A stretch of 64,000 nucleotides of DNA from Pseudomonadota bacterium. GTDB lineage: Bacteria > Pseudomonadota > Gammaproteobacteria > Burkholderiales > Gallionellaceae. Shown one piece after another: positions 43,420 through 53,720 of the stretch; within the stretch, counting starts at the first letter, position 1; the number at the start of each line of letters is the position of its first letter. A program made the position numbers and the translations under genes. The notes beneath the pieces are model-generated. The model had not been told where the DNA came from and ran no database searches. It worked only from the letters and a program-made list of their open reading frames with translations. The stretch spans positions 1 to 64,000 of the forward strand of contig JAJXTH010000007.1 of assembly GCA_021783995.1 (NCBI GenBank), written 5' to 3'.

Positions 43420-44634
43420 TTATCCAACGACCGAACCCATCTTGAATATCGGCAGGTACATCGCGATCACCATGCCGCCGATCAATGTGCCCAGGACCAC
43501 CATGATGATCGGCTCCATCAGGCTTGAAAGCCCGGCGACCGCATCGTCCACCTCTTCCTCATAGAAGTCCGCGACCTTGGAAAGCATCGAATCCAGTGAG
43601 CCCGCTTCCTCGCCGATGGCGACCATCTGGATCACCATGCTTGGGAACACGTTGGTGCCCTGCATTGCGGAGGTCAGGCTGTTGCCGGTGCTGATCTCGC
43701 ACTGTATCACCTTGGTGGCGTCGTAGTAGATGATGTTGCCTGCGGCGCCTGCAACGGAATTGAAGGATTCGACCAGAGGCACGCCGGCCGCGAACATCGT
43801 CGACAGCGTGCGCGCCCAGCGTGCAATGGTGGCCTTGCGGATGATCTCGCCGAAGAGCGGAAGCCTCAAAAACAGTCTGTCCATGAAGTATTGCATGGCG
43901 CGGTTGCGCTTCCAGGTATAGAAGAATCCATACAGTCCCGCGCCTATGCCGCCGAAAATGAAGAACCAGTACTTGACGAAGAAATCGGAAATGGCCATCA
44001 CGACCAGCGTAGGTCCGGGCAGGTTGGCGCCGAAGCTCGAGAAGAGCTGTTTGAATGCCGGTATCACGAAGATCATGATCACGGCCGTGATGATGAACGC
44101 AACGACGATGATGGAGATCGGATAGAAGAGCGCCGACTTGATCTTGCCCTTGATGGCGAGTATTTTTTCCTGGTAGGTTGCAAGGCGGTCCAACAGGCTG
44201 TCCAGTATGCCTGCGGCTTCTCCTGCACCTACTAGATTGCAGTACAGATCGTCGAAGTACAGCGGGTGCTTCTTGAATGCCTGCTGCAGGCTGCTTCCGG
44301 TCTCGATGTCCGTCTTGATCGAGAACAGGAGCCTGGAGACCGAAGGGTTGCTGTGTCCCTTTCCCACGATGTCAAAAGCCTGCAGAAGCGGGACGCCCGA
44401 GCGCAGCATGGTCGCAAGCTGCCTTGTGAACAGCGCGATGTCTTTTGGCTTGATCGATTTGCTGCTGGTTCGCGAACGCTTGATCTTTGTGACGTTGATA
44501 CCCTGGCGTCTGAGCTGGGCTGACAGGCTGGCTTCGCCGGCTGAACGGGTTTCTCCTCTGACATACTTGCCGGATTTGTCTTTGCCTTCCCAGTTGTAGG
44601 TATATTCTTTTACATTATTGGGTGCGACAGCCAT
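43420..44634 (-). CDS. pilC: Type IV pilus / type II secretion inner membrane protein PilC
   Basis: Inner membrane platform protein of the type IV pilus machine, 404 residues. N-terminal YTYNWEGKDKSGKYVRGE, then two T2SF domains (about 70-190 and 270-395), each followed by membrane helices, with GEEAGSLDSMLSKVA and the last LSSLMEPIIMVVLG. Upstream neighbour is a CorC-like gene and not pilB, so the ATPase must be encoded elsewhere. Confidence 0.94.
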   Translation of the reverse strand: MAVAPNNVKEYTYNWEGKDKSGKYVRGETRSAGEASLSAQLRRQGINVTKIKRSRTSSKSIKPKDIALFTRQLATMLRSGVPLLQAFDIVGKGHSNPSVSRLLFSIKTDIETGSSLQQAFKKHPLYFDDLYCNLVGAGEAAGILDSLLDRLATYQEKILAIKGKIKSALFYPISIIVVAFIITAVIMIFVIPAFKQLFSSFGANLPGPTLVVMAISDFFVKYWFFIFGGIGAGLYGFFYTWKRNRAMQYFMDRLFLRLPLFGEIIRKATIARWARTLSTMFAAGVPLVESFNSVAGAAGNIIYYDATKVIQCEISTGNSLTSAMQGTNVFPSMVIQMVAIGEEAGSLDSMLSKVADFYEEEVDDAVAGLSSLMEPIIMVVLGTLIGGMVIAMYLPIFKMGSVVG

Positions 44635-44735
44635 AGCTTTGGGTTCCCTGAGTTGCCGTGGTTCGGTATCATGCCGAGCTTTCCGCGACTTGTAAAGCGA
44701 AAGCGGTCGGCGCGAGCCGGCCGGAATTCACGCAT

Positions 44736-46013
44736 TTACTGCCCGATTGCGGGGCGCGGGAACAGCCTCGCGACCTTGACGGTGCGATCCTGGACCTGGA
44801 TGATTTCGATGGGGCAGCCGGCAATCTTCAGGCTGGTGCCCGTCTCCGGAATGTCCTCGAGATGCTCGAGTATCAGTCCGTTGAGTGTCTTGGCGCCATC
44901 CAAAGGCAGATTAAGGCCAAGCTTGCGGTTAAGCTCGCGCAGGCTGCTGCTTCCTTCTAGCAGTATGCTGCCGTCTTCCTGCCGCAAAAATTTTCCGGTC
45001 TGCGAAGGAGACTGGGTAGTAAACTCTCCGACGATCTCTTCCAGGATGTTTTCCAGCGTGACCAGCCCCAGCAGTTCACCGTATTCGTCTACGACCAGCC
45101 CCATGCGCGCATGGCGCTGCTGGAACTGTTGCAGCTGCTGGAGCAGCGGCGTGCCGGTCGGAATGAAGTAGGGTTCGGAGAGGATGTCGCGCAGCGCCGT
45201 CGCGTCCATTTCTGCTTCATTGAACAGCGCGGGCACACGCTTGATGTGCAGTATGCCGATGATGTTGCCTGGTGTGTCTTCATATACGGGCAGCAGCGTA
45301 TGATGGCACGTGATGATCTGCTGGCGCAATGTATCCTGATCGGCGTTGATGTCAATCGATTCGATCTGGTTGCGCGGGATCATCACGTAGTTTACCGTGA
45401 TGCGCTCTAGGTCAACCAGGTTGAGCAGCATCTTCTGGTGTTGGCGCGGCAAGAAGTGTTCCGCGTCCAGCACGAGCCCTCGCAGTTCCTCGAGCGTCAT
45501 CCTTTGCTTGCTCTGGTCTGTCTGGATCTTGATGTGCAGCAGGGCGAACAAACCCTTGACGATGCCGCTTGCCACGACGACGACAGGATGGAATAGCTTG
45601 ATCAGCGGGGAAAGCAGATAACTGGAAGGGAGTGCGACGCGCTCAGGATAGCTCGCCGCGATAATTTTGGGCATGATCTCGCTGAACACCAGAAGCAGAA
45701 AAGTGATAAGCAGCGTGCCAAGAAGAAGTGCGAGCTCGCTGGTGCCAAACAGGCGCTGTATCACGATGTTGGTGATCGCGGCAGCCGTGACATTTACCAG
45801 CGTGTTGCCGAAAAGGATGGAGCCAAGCAGTTTGTCGACCTTGGAAAGAAGGCTGGACGTGAGCCTTGCTCCGCGCACATTCTTGCGAACCAGGTGGCTT
45901 AACCTGTAACGGTTCAGCGCCATCATGCTGGTCTCGGATGCCGAGAACCAGGCGCCGCACAAGAGCAGAAGCAGAAGGATGAAGAGCAGCGTTTCGAGTG
46001 AGAGGTCTTCCAA
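44736..46013 (-). CDS. HlyC/CorC family transporter (DUF21-CBS-CorC)
   Basis: 425 residues. Membrane DUF21 domain (about 1-190, FSASETSMMALN), a CBS pair (about 210-330, GLVVDEYGELLGLVTLEDIL-type segment), and the CorC_HlyC C-domain. Family members are linked to Mg/Co efflux or envelope stress tolerance; the role here is not fixed. TTG start at 46013, 8 bases after the lgt stop with AAAAGG site. Confidence 0.88.
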   Translation of the reverse strand: MEDLSLETLLFILLLLLLCGAWFSASETSMMALNRYRLSHLVRKNVRGARLTSSLLSKVDKLLGSILFGNTLVNVTAAAITNIVIQRLFGTSELALLLGTLLITFLLLVFSEIMPKIIAASYPERVALPSSYLLSPLIKLFHPVVVVASGIVKGLFALLHIKIQTDQSKQRMTLEELRGLVLDAEHFLPRQHQKMLLNLVDLERITVNYVMIPRNQIESIDINADQDTLRQQIITCHHTLLPVYEDTPGNIIGILHIKRVPALFNEAEMDATALRDILSEPYFIPTGTPLLQQLQQFQQRHARMGLVVDEYGELLGLVTLENILEEIVGEFTTQSPSQTGKFLRQEDGSILLEGSSSLRELNRKLGLNLPLDGAKTLNGLILEHLEDIPETGTSLKIAGCPIEIIQVQDRTVKVARLFPRPAIGQ

Positions 46014-46020
46014 GATATTG

Positions 46021-46812
46021 CTACCTTTTCGGAGCCCTGCGATGGCTCCAAACCATCATCGCGATTCCCGCAAGAACCATCGGCAGGCTCAGCCACTGTC
46101 CCATGCTGACGCCGAAGGTCATCAGGCCGAAGATGCCGTCATCGGGGTTGCGCGCGAATTCGGCAATGAAGCGAAAGCTCCCATAGCCTATCAGGAAGAG
46201 GCCTGATATGGCCCCTGTGGGTCGCGGTTTTTTCGCGTATATCCATAGAATCGCGAATAACAGCACGCCTTCAAGCGCGAATTCGTAAAGCTGGGACGGG
46301 TGGCGCGGCAGATTGTCTACCTTGGGGAATACCATGCCCCAGGGGAGATCGGTGGGGCGCCCCCAGAGTTCTCCGTTGATGAAATTGCCCAGCCTGCCGA
46401 AAGCAAGCCCTGGCGGCACCAAGGGCGCTATGAAATCCATCAGCATGAGCCAGTTGATCCTGTGCCGTTTTGCAAATAGCCACATCGCCACCAGCACGCC
46501 CAAAAAGCCGCCGTGGAATGACATTCCTCCTTCCCAGACTGCGAGGATTTTCGTGGGGTTGGCAAGATAGTAGCCGGGGTTGTAGAACAGCACCTCGCCC
46601 AGGCGTCCTCCCATGATAACACCCAGCACACCGTAGAACAGCAGGTCGTCCAGTCCCTTGTAGTCGAGTAGAGGAGGGGACATGTTTGCGATGCGGCGCC
46701 TGCCAAGAAGCATGAAAGTCAGAAACCCTGCCATGTACATGAGCCCATACCAGTGGACGGCGAGTGGACCAATTTTTACGGCGATCGGATTGAATTGCGG
46801 GTAAACGAGCAT
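46021..46812 (-). CDS. lgt: Phosphatidylglycerol--prolipoprotein diacylglyceryl transferase
   Basis: First enzyme of lipoprotein maturation, inner membrane, 263 residues, seven membrane helices. Signatures [42 protein letters not shown] and [14 protein letters not shown], with the essential HGGFLG loop. Divergent from ilvD with 50 bases between. Confidence 0.96.
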   Translation of the reverse strand: MLVYPQFNPIAVKIGPLAVHWYGLMYMAGFLTFMLLGRRRIANMSPPLLDYKGLDDLLFYGVLGVIMGGRLGEVLFYNPGYYLANPTKILAVWEGGMSFHGGFLGVLVAMWLFAKRHRINWLMLMDFIAPLVPPGLAFGRLGNFINGELWGRPTDLPWGMVFPKVDNLPRHPSQLYEFALEGVLLFAILWIYAKKPRPTGAISGLFLIGYGSFRFIAEFARNPDDGIFGLMTFGVSMGQWLSLPMVLAGIAMMVWSHRRAPKR

Positions 46813-46862
46813 GATGGAATCGGGTAGAATCGGTAACTTGATTATAGCCTACGAGAGACATC

Positions 46863-48707
46863 ATGCCAGTTTACCGTTCACGCACTTCCACACATGGCCG
46901 AAACATGGCCGGCGCTCGCTCGCTATGGCGTGCAACCGGCATGACGGAAGGTGACTTCGGCAAGCCTATCATCGCGATTGCCAATTCGTTCACCCAGTTT
47001 GTGCCCGGCCACGTGCACCTCAAGGATATGGGGCAGCTTGTTGCGCGCGAGATCGAGAAGGCAGGGGGCATCGCCAAGGAATTCAACACCATTGCGGTGG
47101 ACGATGGCATCGCGATGGGACACAGCGGCATGCTGTATTCGCTGCCCAGCCGCGACCTGATCGCAGACTCGGTCGAATACATGGTCAACGCGCACTGCGC
47201 CGATGCGCTGGTCTGCATCTCCAACTGTGACAAGATCACGCCTGGCATGCTGATGGCCGCGATGCGCCTGAACATCCCAGTGGTATTCGTCTCAGGCGGT
47301 CCGATGGAGGCGGGCAAGGTGAACTGGCAGGGCAAGGTGAAGGGGCTGGATCTGGTCGATGCGATGGTGGCCGCGGCCGACAGCCGCATCAGCGACGAGG
47401 AGGTCGAGGCGATCGAGCGTTCGGCATGTCCCACTTGCGGCTCCTGCTCCGGCATGTTCACCGCCAATTCGATGAACTGCCTGACCGAGGCGCTGGGCCT
47501 CTCGCTTGCGGGAAACGGCTCTTTGGTCGCGACACACGCAGAACGCAAGCAGCTTTTTCTGCGCGCAGGCCGGCTTATCGTCGAGCTGTGCAAACGCTAT
47601 TACGAAGAGGACGACGAGACGGTGCTTCCGCGCAGCATCGCAAGCTTGGCCGCATTCGAGAATGCGATGACGCTGGATATCGCGATGGGCGGTTCGACCA
47701 ATACGGTGCTGCACCTGCTGGCGGTCGCTTATGAGGCGGGCGTGGATTTTACGATGAAGGACATGGACCGCTTGTCCCGCCATGTGCCCACGCTTTGCAA
47801 GGTCGCGCCTTCAAGCGAATATCACATGGAGGACGTGCACCGCGCAGGCGGCATCCCGGCGATCCTGGGGGAACTCGACAGGGCAGGACTTTTGCACGGT
47901 GATGTGGCGACGGTGCACAGCAAGACGCTCAGGGAAGGGCTGAAGCAGTGGGACATCATGCAAGGCAATGAAGTGTCGGCAGGGTTCTTCCGCGCGGCCC
48001 CGGGCGGCATTCCGACCACGATCGCGTTTTCCCAGTCCATGCGCTATCCGGATCTGGACATCGATAGAAAAGCCGGCTGCATCCGCGACATGGAGCACGC
48101 CTACAGCCAGGACGGCGGGCTTGCGGTGCTGCACGGAAACATCGCGCTTGACGGCTGCATCGTGAAGACGGCAGGCGTGGATGCCAGCATCCTGAAATTC
48201 AAAGGGCGCGCACGCGTGTTCGAAAGCCAGGACGATGCGGTCTCGGCGATACTGGCAGACAGGATCGTTGCAGGCGACGTGGTGGTGATACGCTACGAGG
48301 GACCCAGGGGGGGGCCTGGCATGCAGGAGATGCTTTATCCGACTTCGTATCTGAAGTCGAAGGGACTGGGCAAGGCGTGTGCGCTGCTTACCGACGGACG
48401 TTTCTCGGGAGGAACCTCCGGCCTTTCCATAGGCCATGTCTCTCCTGAGGCTGCGAGCGGCGGCGCGATCGCACTGGTAGAGGAAGGGGATGCGATAGAG
48501 ATAGACATACCGAATCGCAGCATTGTCCTTGCGATCACGGATGCCGAGCTTGCCGCCCGCCGCGCGGCGATGGAAGCGAAGGGGAGCGCGGCATGGAGGC
48601 CGATGAACCGCGACAGACATGTGTCGGTTGCGCTTAGGGCCTATGCAGCGATGACAACCAGCGCGGACAAGGGCGCCGTACGCGATGTGTCAAGGATAGA
48701 GAAATGA
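46863..48707 (+). CDS. ilvD: Dihydroxy-acid dehydratase
   Basis: Dehydrates 2,3-dihydroxy-acids in valine, leucine and isoleucine synthesis; iron-sulfur enzyme. 614 residues, the E. coli-like length. Motifs: [33 protein letters not shown] (cluster Cys) and the C-terminal [14 protein letters not shown]. The promoter region is only 50 bases and is shared with lgt. Confidence 0.96.
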   Translation: MPVYRSRTSTHGRNMAGARSLWRATGMTEGDFGKPIIAIANSFTQFVPGHVHLKDMGQLVAREIEKAGGIAKEFNTIAVDDGIAMGHSGMLYSLPSRDLIADSVEYMVNAHCADALVCISNCDKITPGMLMAAMRLNIPVVFVSGGPMEAGKVNWQGKVKGLDLVDAMVAAADSRISDEEVEAIERSACPTCGSCSGMFTANSMNCLTEALGLSLAGNGSLVATHAERKQLFLRAGRLIVELCKRYYEEDDETVLPRSIASLAAFENAMTLDIAMGGSTNTVLHLLAVAYEAGVDFTMKDMDRLSRHVPTLCKVAPSSEYHMEDVHRAGGIPAILGELDRAGLLHGDVATVHSKTLREGLKQWDIMQGNEVSAGFFRAAPGGIPTTIAFSQSMRYPDLDIDRKAGCIRDMEHAYSQDGGLAVLHGNIALDGCIVKTAGVDASILKFKGRARVFESQDDAVSAILADRIVAGDVVVIRYEGPRGGPGMQEMLYPTSYLKSKGLGKACALLTDGRFSGGTSGLSIGHVSPEAASGGAIALVEEGDAIEIDIPNRSIVLAITDAELAARRAAMEAKGSAAWRPMNRDRHVSVALRAYAAMTTSADKGAVRDVSRIEK

Positions 48708-48744
48708 TTGCGAAGCGACTCGGATATTTTCAAAAGGACAGACC

Positions 48745-49650
48745 ATGATCAGGGAATTGAATACACAGTTTGGCATCAAGGGGCATCTTGAATTCGTCGA
48801 GGATGCAAGCGGTTTGATTTTGGCTAAGATCAGCAATGACCAGGGTTCGGCATCGCTTTGTCTGCAGGGCGCGCATCTGATGAGCTGGCAGCCCAGGAGC
48901 CAGAAGGTGCCGGTGGTCTGGCTGTCGAAGGACGCGAAGCTTGCAGTTGGCAAGTCGATACGCGGCGGTGCACCGGTATGCTGGCCGTGGTTCGGCGCGC
49001 ATGCGACAGAATCCGCGTTTCCGGGACACGGATTTGCGCGCACCGTGCCATGGCGCGTGATCGAGGCAGGTCAGGATGTTGGCGGCGAGACGCGTTTGGC
49101 GCTGCGCCTCGTCGCGTCCGACAAGACGCGCGAGCAGTGGCCGCATGCGTGCAATCTGGATCTGAACGTGGTCGTGGGCGAGACGCTGCGCATGGAATTG
49201 ATCACTGAGAACACGGGCAGCAGCGATTTCGTGATCGGCGAGGCATTGCACACCTATTTTCAGATCGGTGACATCGGCGCTGTCAGCGTGGGAGGCCTCG
49301 AAGGTTGCGCATACTGGGACAAGGTCGGAGGATCGAGCCTCAAGAAACAGGAGGGCGAAATCCGCTTTTCCGGCGAGACCGACAGGGTCTATATAGACAC
49401 TTCTGCCGAATGCGTAATCCGCGATGAGAAGTTGAAGCGCCGCATCCACATCGCAAAATCAGGCAGCCATTCCACCGTGGTCTGGACGCCCTGGATCGAG
49501 AAGGCAAACAAGATGGGTGACATGGGGCAACCCGACGGATGGCGCGAAATGCTCTGCGTGGAATCTGCCAATGCGCTCGAGAATCAGGTAAAGGTCGCTG
49601 CGGGCAATCGCCATACGCTGATCGTCGAATATCACGCTGCACCGCTTTGA
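48745..49650 (+). CDS. D-hexose-6-phosphate mutarotase (YeaD/aldose-1-epimerase family)
   Basis: 301 residues, galactose mutarotase-like fold. Catalytic-type residues in GHGFARTVPW, ALHTYFQIGDIGAVSV and the acidic MLCVESANA. Interconverts alpha and beta anomers of a phosphorylated hexose, most likely glucose-6-phosphate. 37 bases after ilvD; ATG follows AAAAGGACAGACC, a weak site. Confidence 0.88.
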   Translation: MIRELNTQFGIKGHLEFVEDASGLILAKISNDQGSASLCLQGAHLMSWQPRSQKVPVVWLSKDAKLAVGKSIRGGAPVCWPWFGAHATESAFPGHGFARTVPWRVIEAGQDVGGETRLALRLVASDKTREQWPHACNLDLNVVVGETLRMELITENTGSSDFVIGEALHTYFQIGDIGAVSVGGLEGCAYWDKVGGSSLKKQEGEIRFSGETDRVYIDTSAECVIRDEKLKRRIHIAKSGSHSTVVWTPWIEKANKMGDMGQPDGWREMLCVESANALENQVKVAAGNRHTLIVEYHAAPL

Positions 49651-49715
49651 ATGCGCGAAGACCTGATGCGCGTTCTTGGAAAACGGACAGGCGCCTTGCG
49701 GTTGCTGACCCCAAA

Positions 49716-49745
49716 TTGACAAGAGGCGCGCCTGCTCCGCATAAT
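49716..49745 (+). promoter_or_regulatory. Strong sigma-70 promoter of the liv operon
   Basis: Perfect TTGACA (-35, 49716-49721) and CATAAT (-10, 49740-49745) with an 18-base spacer. It is the clearest sigma-70 promoter in the window and lies 31 bases before livK. Confidence 0.75.
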
Positions 49746-49776
49746 CCGGGCGTCTGTTGCCCATCAGGAATTCGAA

Positions 49777-50937
49777 ATGTCACTGCGCTTTATCCCTTTA
49801 TTGTTCGCAGCCCTGCTGCTTTCCGCCTGCGGCAAATCAGCCACCGATCAGGCATCCGACCAGTTGACAGTTCGCATAGGCGCAGCAGCGCCTCTGACCG
49901 GCCCTCAGGCGCACCTCGGAAAGGACAACGAGAACGGCACGCGCATGGCGATCGAGGATGCGAATGCAAAGGGCATCTCGATAGGCGGCAGGAAGGTGCA
50001 CTTCGAACTCGTGAGCGAGGACGATCAGGCAGATCCCAAGACAGCGACCATCGTCGCGCAGAAGCTGGTGGACGATAACGTCAGCGGCGTGATAGGTCAC
50101 CTCAATTCAGGCACCACCATACCCGCGGCGAAGATATACAGCGACAACGGCATCCCCCAGATTTCTCCTTCCGCAACTGCGGTTGCCTATACCCATCAGG
50201 GATTCAGGACCGCATTCCGGGTGATGGCCAACGATGCGCAGCAGGGCCATGCGCTGGGCGTATATGCAGTCAAGAATCTGGGAGCTAAGAGGATTGCGGT
50301 GATCGACGATCGCACCGCATACGGACAGGGGCTGGCAGACGAATTCATAAGAGCGGCAACCGCCGCCGGGGCGGAAATCGTCTCGCATGAATACACCAGC
50401 GACAAGTCCGTCGACTTCACGGCCGTCCTGACCGCTGTCAAGGCAAAGCAGCCCGATCTCCTGTTCTACGGCGGAATGGATGCACAGGGCGGGCCGATGG
50501 CGAGGCAGATCAGGGCGCTTTCATTGAACGCCAAGTTCATGATGGGTGATGGAGGGCGCACGCCGGAATTCATCAAGCTCGCAGGCGACGCTGCCCAGAG
50601 TGTGTATGCATCTCTTCCCGGCGTGCCGCTCGAGAAGATGGCCGGAGGTACGGAATTTTCAAGGCGCTACGAGACCGAGTTCAAGCAGCCCATTCAGCTT
50701 TATGCGCCCTATTGCTATGACGCGGTCAACGTGATGATCGCTGCGATGCAAAAGGCAAATTCGACCGATCCAGCGAAATATCTGCCGACACTCGCAAACA
50801 TCACGCACGACGGCATCACCGCAAAGATCCAGTTCGACGGAAACGGCGACCTGAAGGGAGGTGCTGTCACACTCTATCAGGTGCAGCAGGGGCAATGGCA
50901 ACCTCTGGAGACCATAGGCGGGGCAGCGACTCCATGA
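49777..50937 (+). CDS. livK: Branched-chain amino acid ABC transporter, substrate-binding protein
   Basis: 386 residues. Lipoprotein-type signal with LLSACGKS, then periplasmic Peripla_BP_6 domain: RIGAAAPLTGPQAHLGKD, GVIGHLNSGTTIPAAKIY, and AVIDDRTAYGQGLADEF. Delivers Leu, Ile or Val (or related ligands) to the LivHMGF complex. Head of a five-gene operon. Confidence 0.95.
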   Translation: MSLRFIPLLFAALLLSACGKSATDQASDQLTVRIGAAAPLTGPQAHLGKDNENGTRMAIEDANAKGISIGGRKVHFELVSEDDQADPKTATIVAQKLVDDNVSGVIGHLNSGTTIPAAKIYSDNGIPQISPSATAVAYTHQGFRTAFRVMANDAQQGHALGVYAVKNLGAKRIAVIDDRTAYGQGLADEFIRAATAAGAEIVSHEYTSDKSVDFTAVLTAVKAKQPDLLFYGGMDAQGGPMARQIRALSLNAKFMMGDGGRTPEFIKLAGDAAQSVYASLPGVPLEKMAGGTEFSRRYETEFKQPIQLYAPYCYDAVNVMIAAMQKANSTDPAKYLPTLANITHDGITAKIQFDGNGDLKGGAVTLYQVQQGQWQPLETIGGAATP

Positions 50938-50954
50938 GGTCTGTTCCTGAGTAA

Positions 50955-51878
50955 ATGGAAATATTCCTACAGCAAATCATCAACGGGGTGGTTCAGGGCA
51001 GCGTATATGCGCTGGTTGCCCTGGGCTACACCATGGTCTACGGCATCCTGGGGCTGATCAATTTCGCGCACGGTGAAGTGGTGATGATGGGCGCGATGAT
51101 CTCGCTGTCGGCGCTGACTGCGCTGATCGGCATGGGCCTGTCGCCATTGCTTGCATTGCCGTTGAGCCTTGTCCTTGCGATTGCCGTTTGCATGCTTCTG
51201 GGTTACGGCATAGAGCGCATCGCGTACCGCCCATTGCGACATGCGCCGAGGCTCGCACCGCTCATTACCGCGATAGGCGTCTCCATCGTGCTGCAAAATC
51301 TGGCGATGATGATCTGGGGAAGGGATTATCATTCCTTTCCGCAGCTCTTCGTGAATCAAGCGCACCAGATGGGCGGCGCGATCATCAACGACATCCAGCT
51401 CTTCATCGTGATTGCAGCAGTTTGCGTGATGGCAGGTCTCATGTTCGTGGTTCACAGAACGCGCCTGGGTCGCGCGATGCGCGCGGTGGCTGAAAACCAG
51501 CATGCAGCCCAACTGATGGGCGTGAATGTCAACCGCGTGGTCTCCATCACATTCATGATAGGTTCGGCACTTGCTGCGCTGGCGGGGATGATGGTCAGCG
51601 CAAATTACGGACTTGCGCATTACTACATGGGGTTTCTGCTTGGACTCAAGGCATTCACCGCCGCGGTGCTGGGCGGCATAGGCAATCTGCGCGGCGCGAT
51701 GCTGGGCGGGCTACTACTGGGACTCATCGAGAGTCTGGGTGCGGGCTACATAGGTGATATCACGGGAGGTTTCATGGGCAGTCAGTATCAGGACGTGTTC
51801 GCGTTTATGGTGCTGATCGCAGTGCTGCTTTTCCGTCCGTCGGGGCTTCTGGGGGAACGCCTTGCCGAACGCGCCTGA
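50955..51878 (+). CDS. livH: Branched-chain amino acid ABC transporter permease LivH
   Basis: 307 residues, about eight membrane helices. BPD_transp_2 signatures: QGSVYALVALGYTMVYGILG, FAHGEVVMMGAM and RAVAENQHAAQLMGVN (EAA-type loop). Seventeen bases after livK. Its end overlaps livM by 17 bases. Confidence 0.95.
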   Translation: MEIFLQQIINGVVQGSVYALVALGYTMVYGILGLINFAHGEVVMMGAMISLSALTALIGMGLSPLLALPLSLVLAIAVCMLLGYGIERIAYRPLRHAPRLAPLITAIGVSIVLQNLAMMIWGRDYHSFPQLFVNQAHQMGGAIINDIQLFIVIAAVCVMAGLMFVVHRTRLGRAMRAVAENQHAAQLMGVNVNRVVSITFMIGSALAALAGMMVSANYGLAHYYMGFLLGLKAFTAAVLGGIGNLRGAMLGGLLLGLIESLGAGYIGDITGGFMGSQYQDVFAFMVLIAVLLFRPSGLLGERLAERA

Positions 51879-52959
51879 TCGTGTTCTATTCCAGCGCATC
51901 CTGTTCACGGCTATCCTGCTGCTTTTGCCCTTTGCGGTCGATGCGCTGCTGGGCCGAGGATGGCTGCGCATCGTCGATTTTGCGATGCTCTACATCATGC
52001 TGGCGCTGGGCCTCAACATCGTGGTGGGCTATGCAGGCCTGCTGGATCTGGGTTATATCGCTTTCTTCGCAGTGGGCGCCTATTGTTATGCGCTTGCGGA
52101 TTCGCCTCATCTGGCACTCGCCTTCCCCCAGCTCTTTCCGGATGGAGTCCATCTTTCCTTACTCATCGTGCTGCCGATGGCAGCGCTCCTGGCGGGCGGC
52201 ATGGGCGTGCTGCTTGGGGCGCCTACATTGAAGCTGCGCGGTGATTATCTTGCGATCGTCACGCTGGGGTTCGGGGAAATCATCCGCATCTTCATGAACA
52301 ACCTGAACGCGCCGGTGAACCTGACCAACGGTCCGCAGGGCATCAGCCGCATCGATCCGATAAGCATCGCTGGGGTTTCGTTCAATGCCACGCAGAGGAT
52401 ATTCGGAATTACGTTCCCTTCCGTGCATCTCTATTTCTACCTCTTTCTTTTCTTTGCTATGCTGGTAGTTTTCATATCGCGGCGCCTGGAGAGATCGCGC
52501 ATAGGGCGCGCGTGGATGGCGATCAGGGAAGACGAGATTGCGGCGTCTGCGATGGGCATCAATACCAGGAACCTCAAGCTTTTGGCATTTGCGATGGGCG
52601 CTGCATTCGGCGGAATTTCCGGCACGCTGTTCGCGGGATTCCAGGGGTTCGTGAGCCCGGAGAGCTTCAGCCTGATGGAATCCGTGATGGTGCTTTGCAT
52701 GGTGGTCCTGGGTGGCATGGGGCATATCTACGGAGTGATCCTGGGCGGACTCTTGCTCGCGCTGATGCCCGAGATCCTGCGCCACAGCGTGGTGCCATTG
52801 CAGCAGGCGCTGTTTGGCAAAACCATCATCGATCCGGAGAGCCTGCGCATGCTGCTGTTCGGCATCGCGCTGATCCTGGTGATGCTTTATCGCCCGGCAG
52901 GTCTCTGGCCATCGCGGGTGCGCCGCCGCGAACTCTCTACTGACGAGAAGACAAGATGA
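51862..52959 (+). CDS. livM: Branched-chain amino acid ABC transporter permease LivM
   Basis: 365 residues, about ten membrane helices. Motifs VGYAGLLDLGYIAFFAVGAY, GAPTLKLRGDYLAIVTLGFGE and REDEIAASAMGINTR. Start TTG at 51862 overlaps the LivH end; no ATG is in frame nearby, and homologues begin with a short leader of this kind. Ends 4 bases inside livG. Confidence 0.93.
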   Translation: MPNAPDRVLFQRILFTAILLLLPFAVDALLGRGWLRIVDFAMLYIMLALGLNIVVGYAGLLDLGYIAFFAVGAYCYALADSPHLALAFPQLFPDGVHLSLLIVLPMAALLAGGMGVLLGAPTLKLRGDYLAIVTLGFGEIIRIFMNNLNAPVNLTNGPQGISRIDPISIAGVSFNATQRIFGITFPSVHLYFYLFLFFAMLVVFISRRLERSRIGRAWMAIREDEIAASAMGINTRNLKLLAFAMGAAFGGISGTLFAGFQGFVSPESFSLMESVMVLCMVVLGGMGHIYGVILGGLLLALMPEILRHSVVPLQQALFGKTIIDPESLRMLLFGIALILVMLYRPAGLWPSRVRRRELSTDEKTR

Positions 52960-53720
52960 ACCTGCTCGAACTCTCCGGCATGGTCAAGCGTTTCGGCGGG
53001 CTCAGCGCGCTGACTGACGTGTCGCTGCATATCGGGCGGGGCGAGATATATGGCCTGATCGGGCCGAACGGTGCCGGAAAGACCACGCTGTTCAACGTGA
53101 TCACGGGACTTTATCAGCCCGACTCAGGGGAATTCAACTTCAACGGCAAGAGCTACCGGTCGGCCAAACCCCATGAGCTTGCAAAGGCGGGCATCGCAAG
53201 GACCTTTCAGAACATCCGCCTGTTTGAGAATCTCACGGCGCTGGAAAACGTGATGATAGGACGCCATGTCAGAACCAGGGCGGGAGTGATCGGTTCTATC
53301 ATGAACAGCAGGGCGACGCGTCTGGAGGAGAAGGCATGCAGGGATAGAGCGGGAGAACTGCTGCAGCTTGTCGGTCTTTCGAGGCCTCATCAGACGTTGG
53401 CCAGGAATCTTTCCTATGGCGAACAGAGGAGGCTCGAGATCGCACGCGCGCTGGCAACCGAGCCTCTCCTGCTTGCGCTCGATGAACCGGCTGCCGGAAT
53501 GAATCCGACAGAGACGGAAAACCTGAAGAGTCTGCTCGAAGGCATACGAAATTCCGGCATCACAGTGCTTCTGATCGAACACGACGTGAAGCTCATCATG
53601 GGGCTTTGCGACCGAGTGGCAGTGCTGGACTATGGGCGCAAGATCGCGGAGGGGGTGCCAGACGAGGTGCGTAACGACCCTGCGGTGATTTCGGCCTATC
53701 TCGGGGTGGATGTTGAATAG
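52956..53720 (+). CDS. livG: Branched-chain amino acid ABC transporter ATPase LivG
   Basis: 254 residues, ABC domain: Walker A GPNGAGKTT, Q-loop RTFQNIRLF, signature LSYGEQRRLEIAR, Walker B LLALDEPAAGMNP, His switch LIEHDVKLIMG. The C-terminus has the BCA_ABC_TP_C extension (NDPAVISAYLG). Pairs with LivF. Confidence 0.96.
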   Translation: MNLLELSGMVKRFGGLSALTDVSLHIGRGEIYGLIGPNGAGKTTLFNVITGLYQPDSGEFNFNGKSYRSAKPHELAKAGIARTFQNIRLFENLTALENVMIGRHVRTRAGVIGSIMNSRATRLEEKACRDRAGELLQLVGLSRPHQTLARNLSYGEQRRLEIARALATEPLLLALDEPAAGMNPTETENLKSLLEGIRNSGITVLLIEHDVKLIMGLCDRVAVLDYGRKIAEGVPDEVRNDPAVISAYLGVDVE

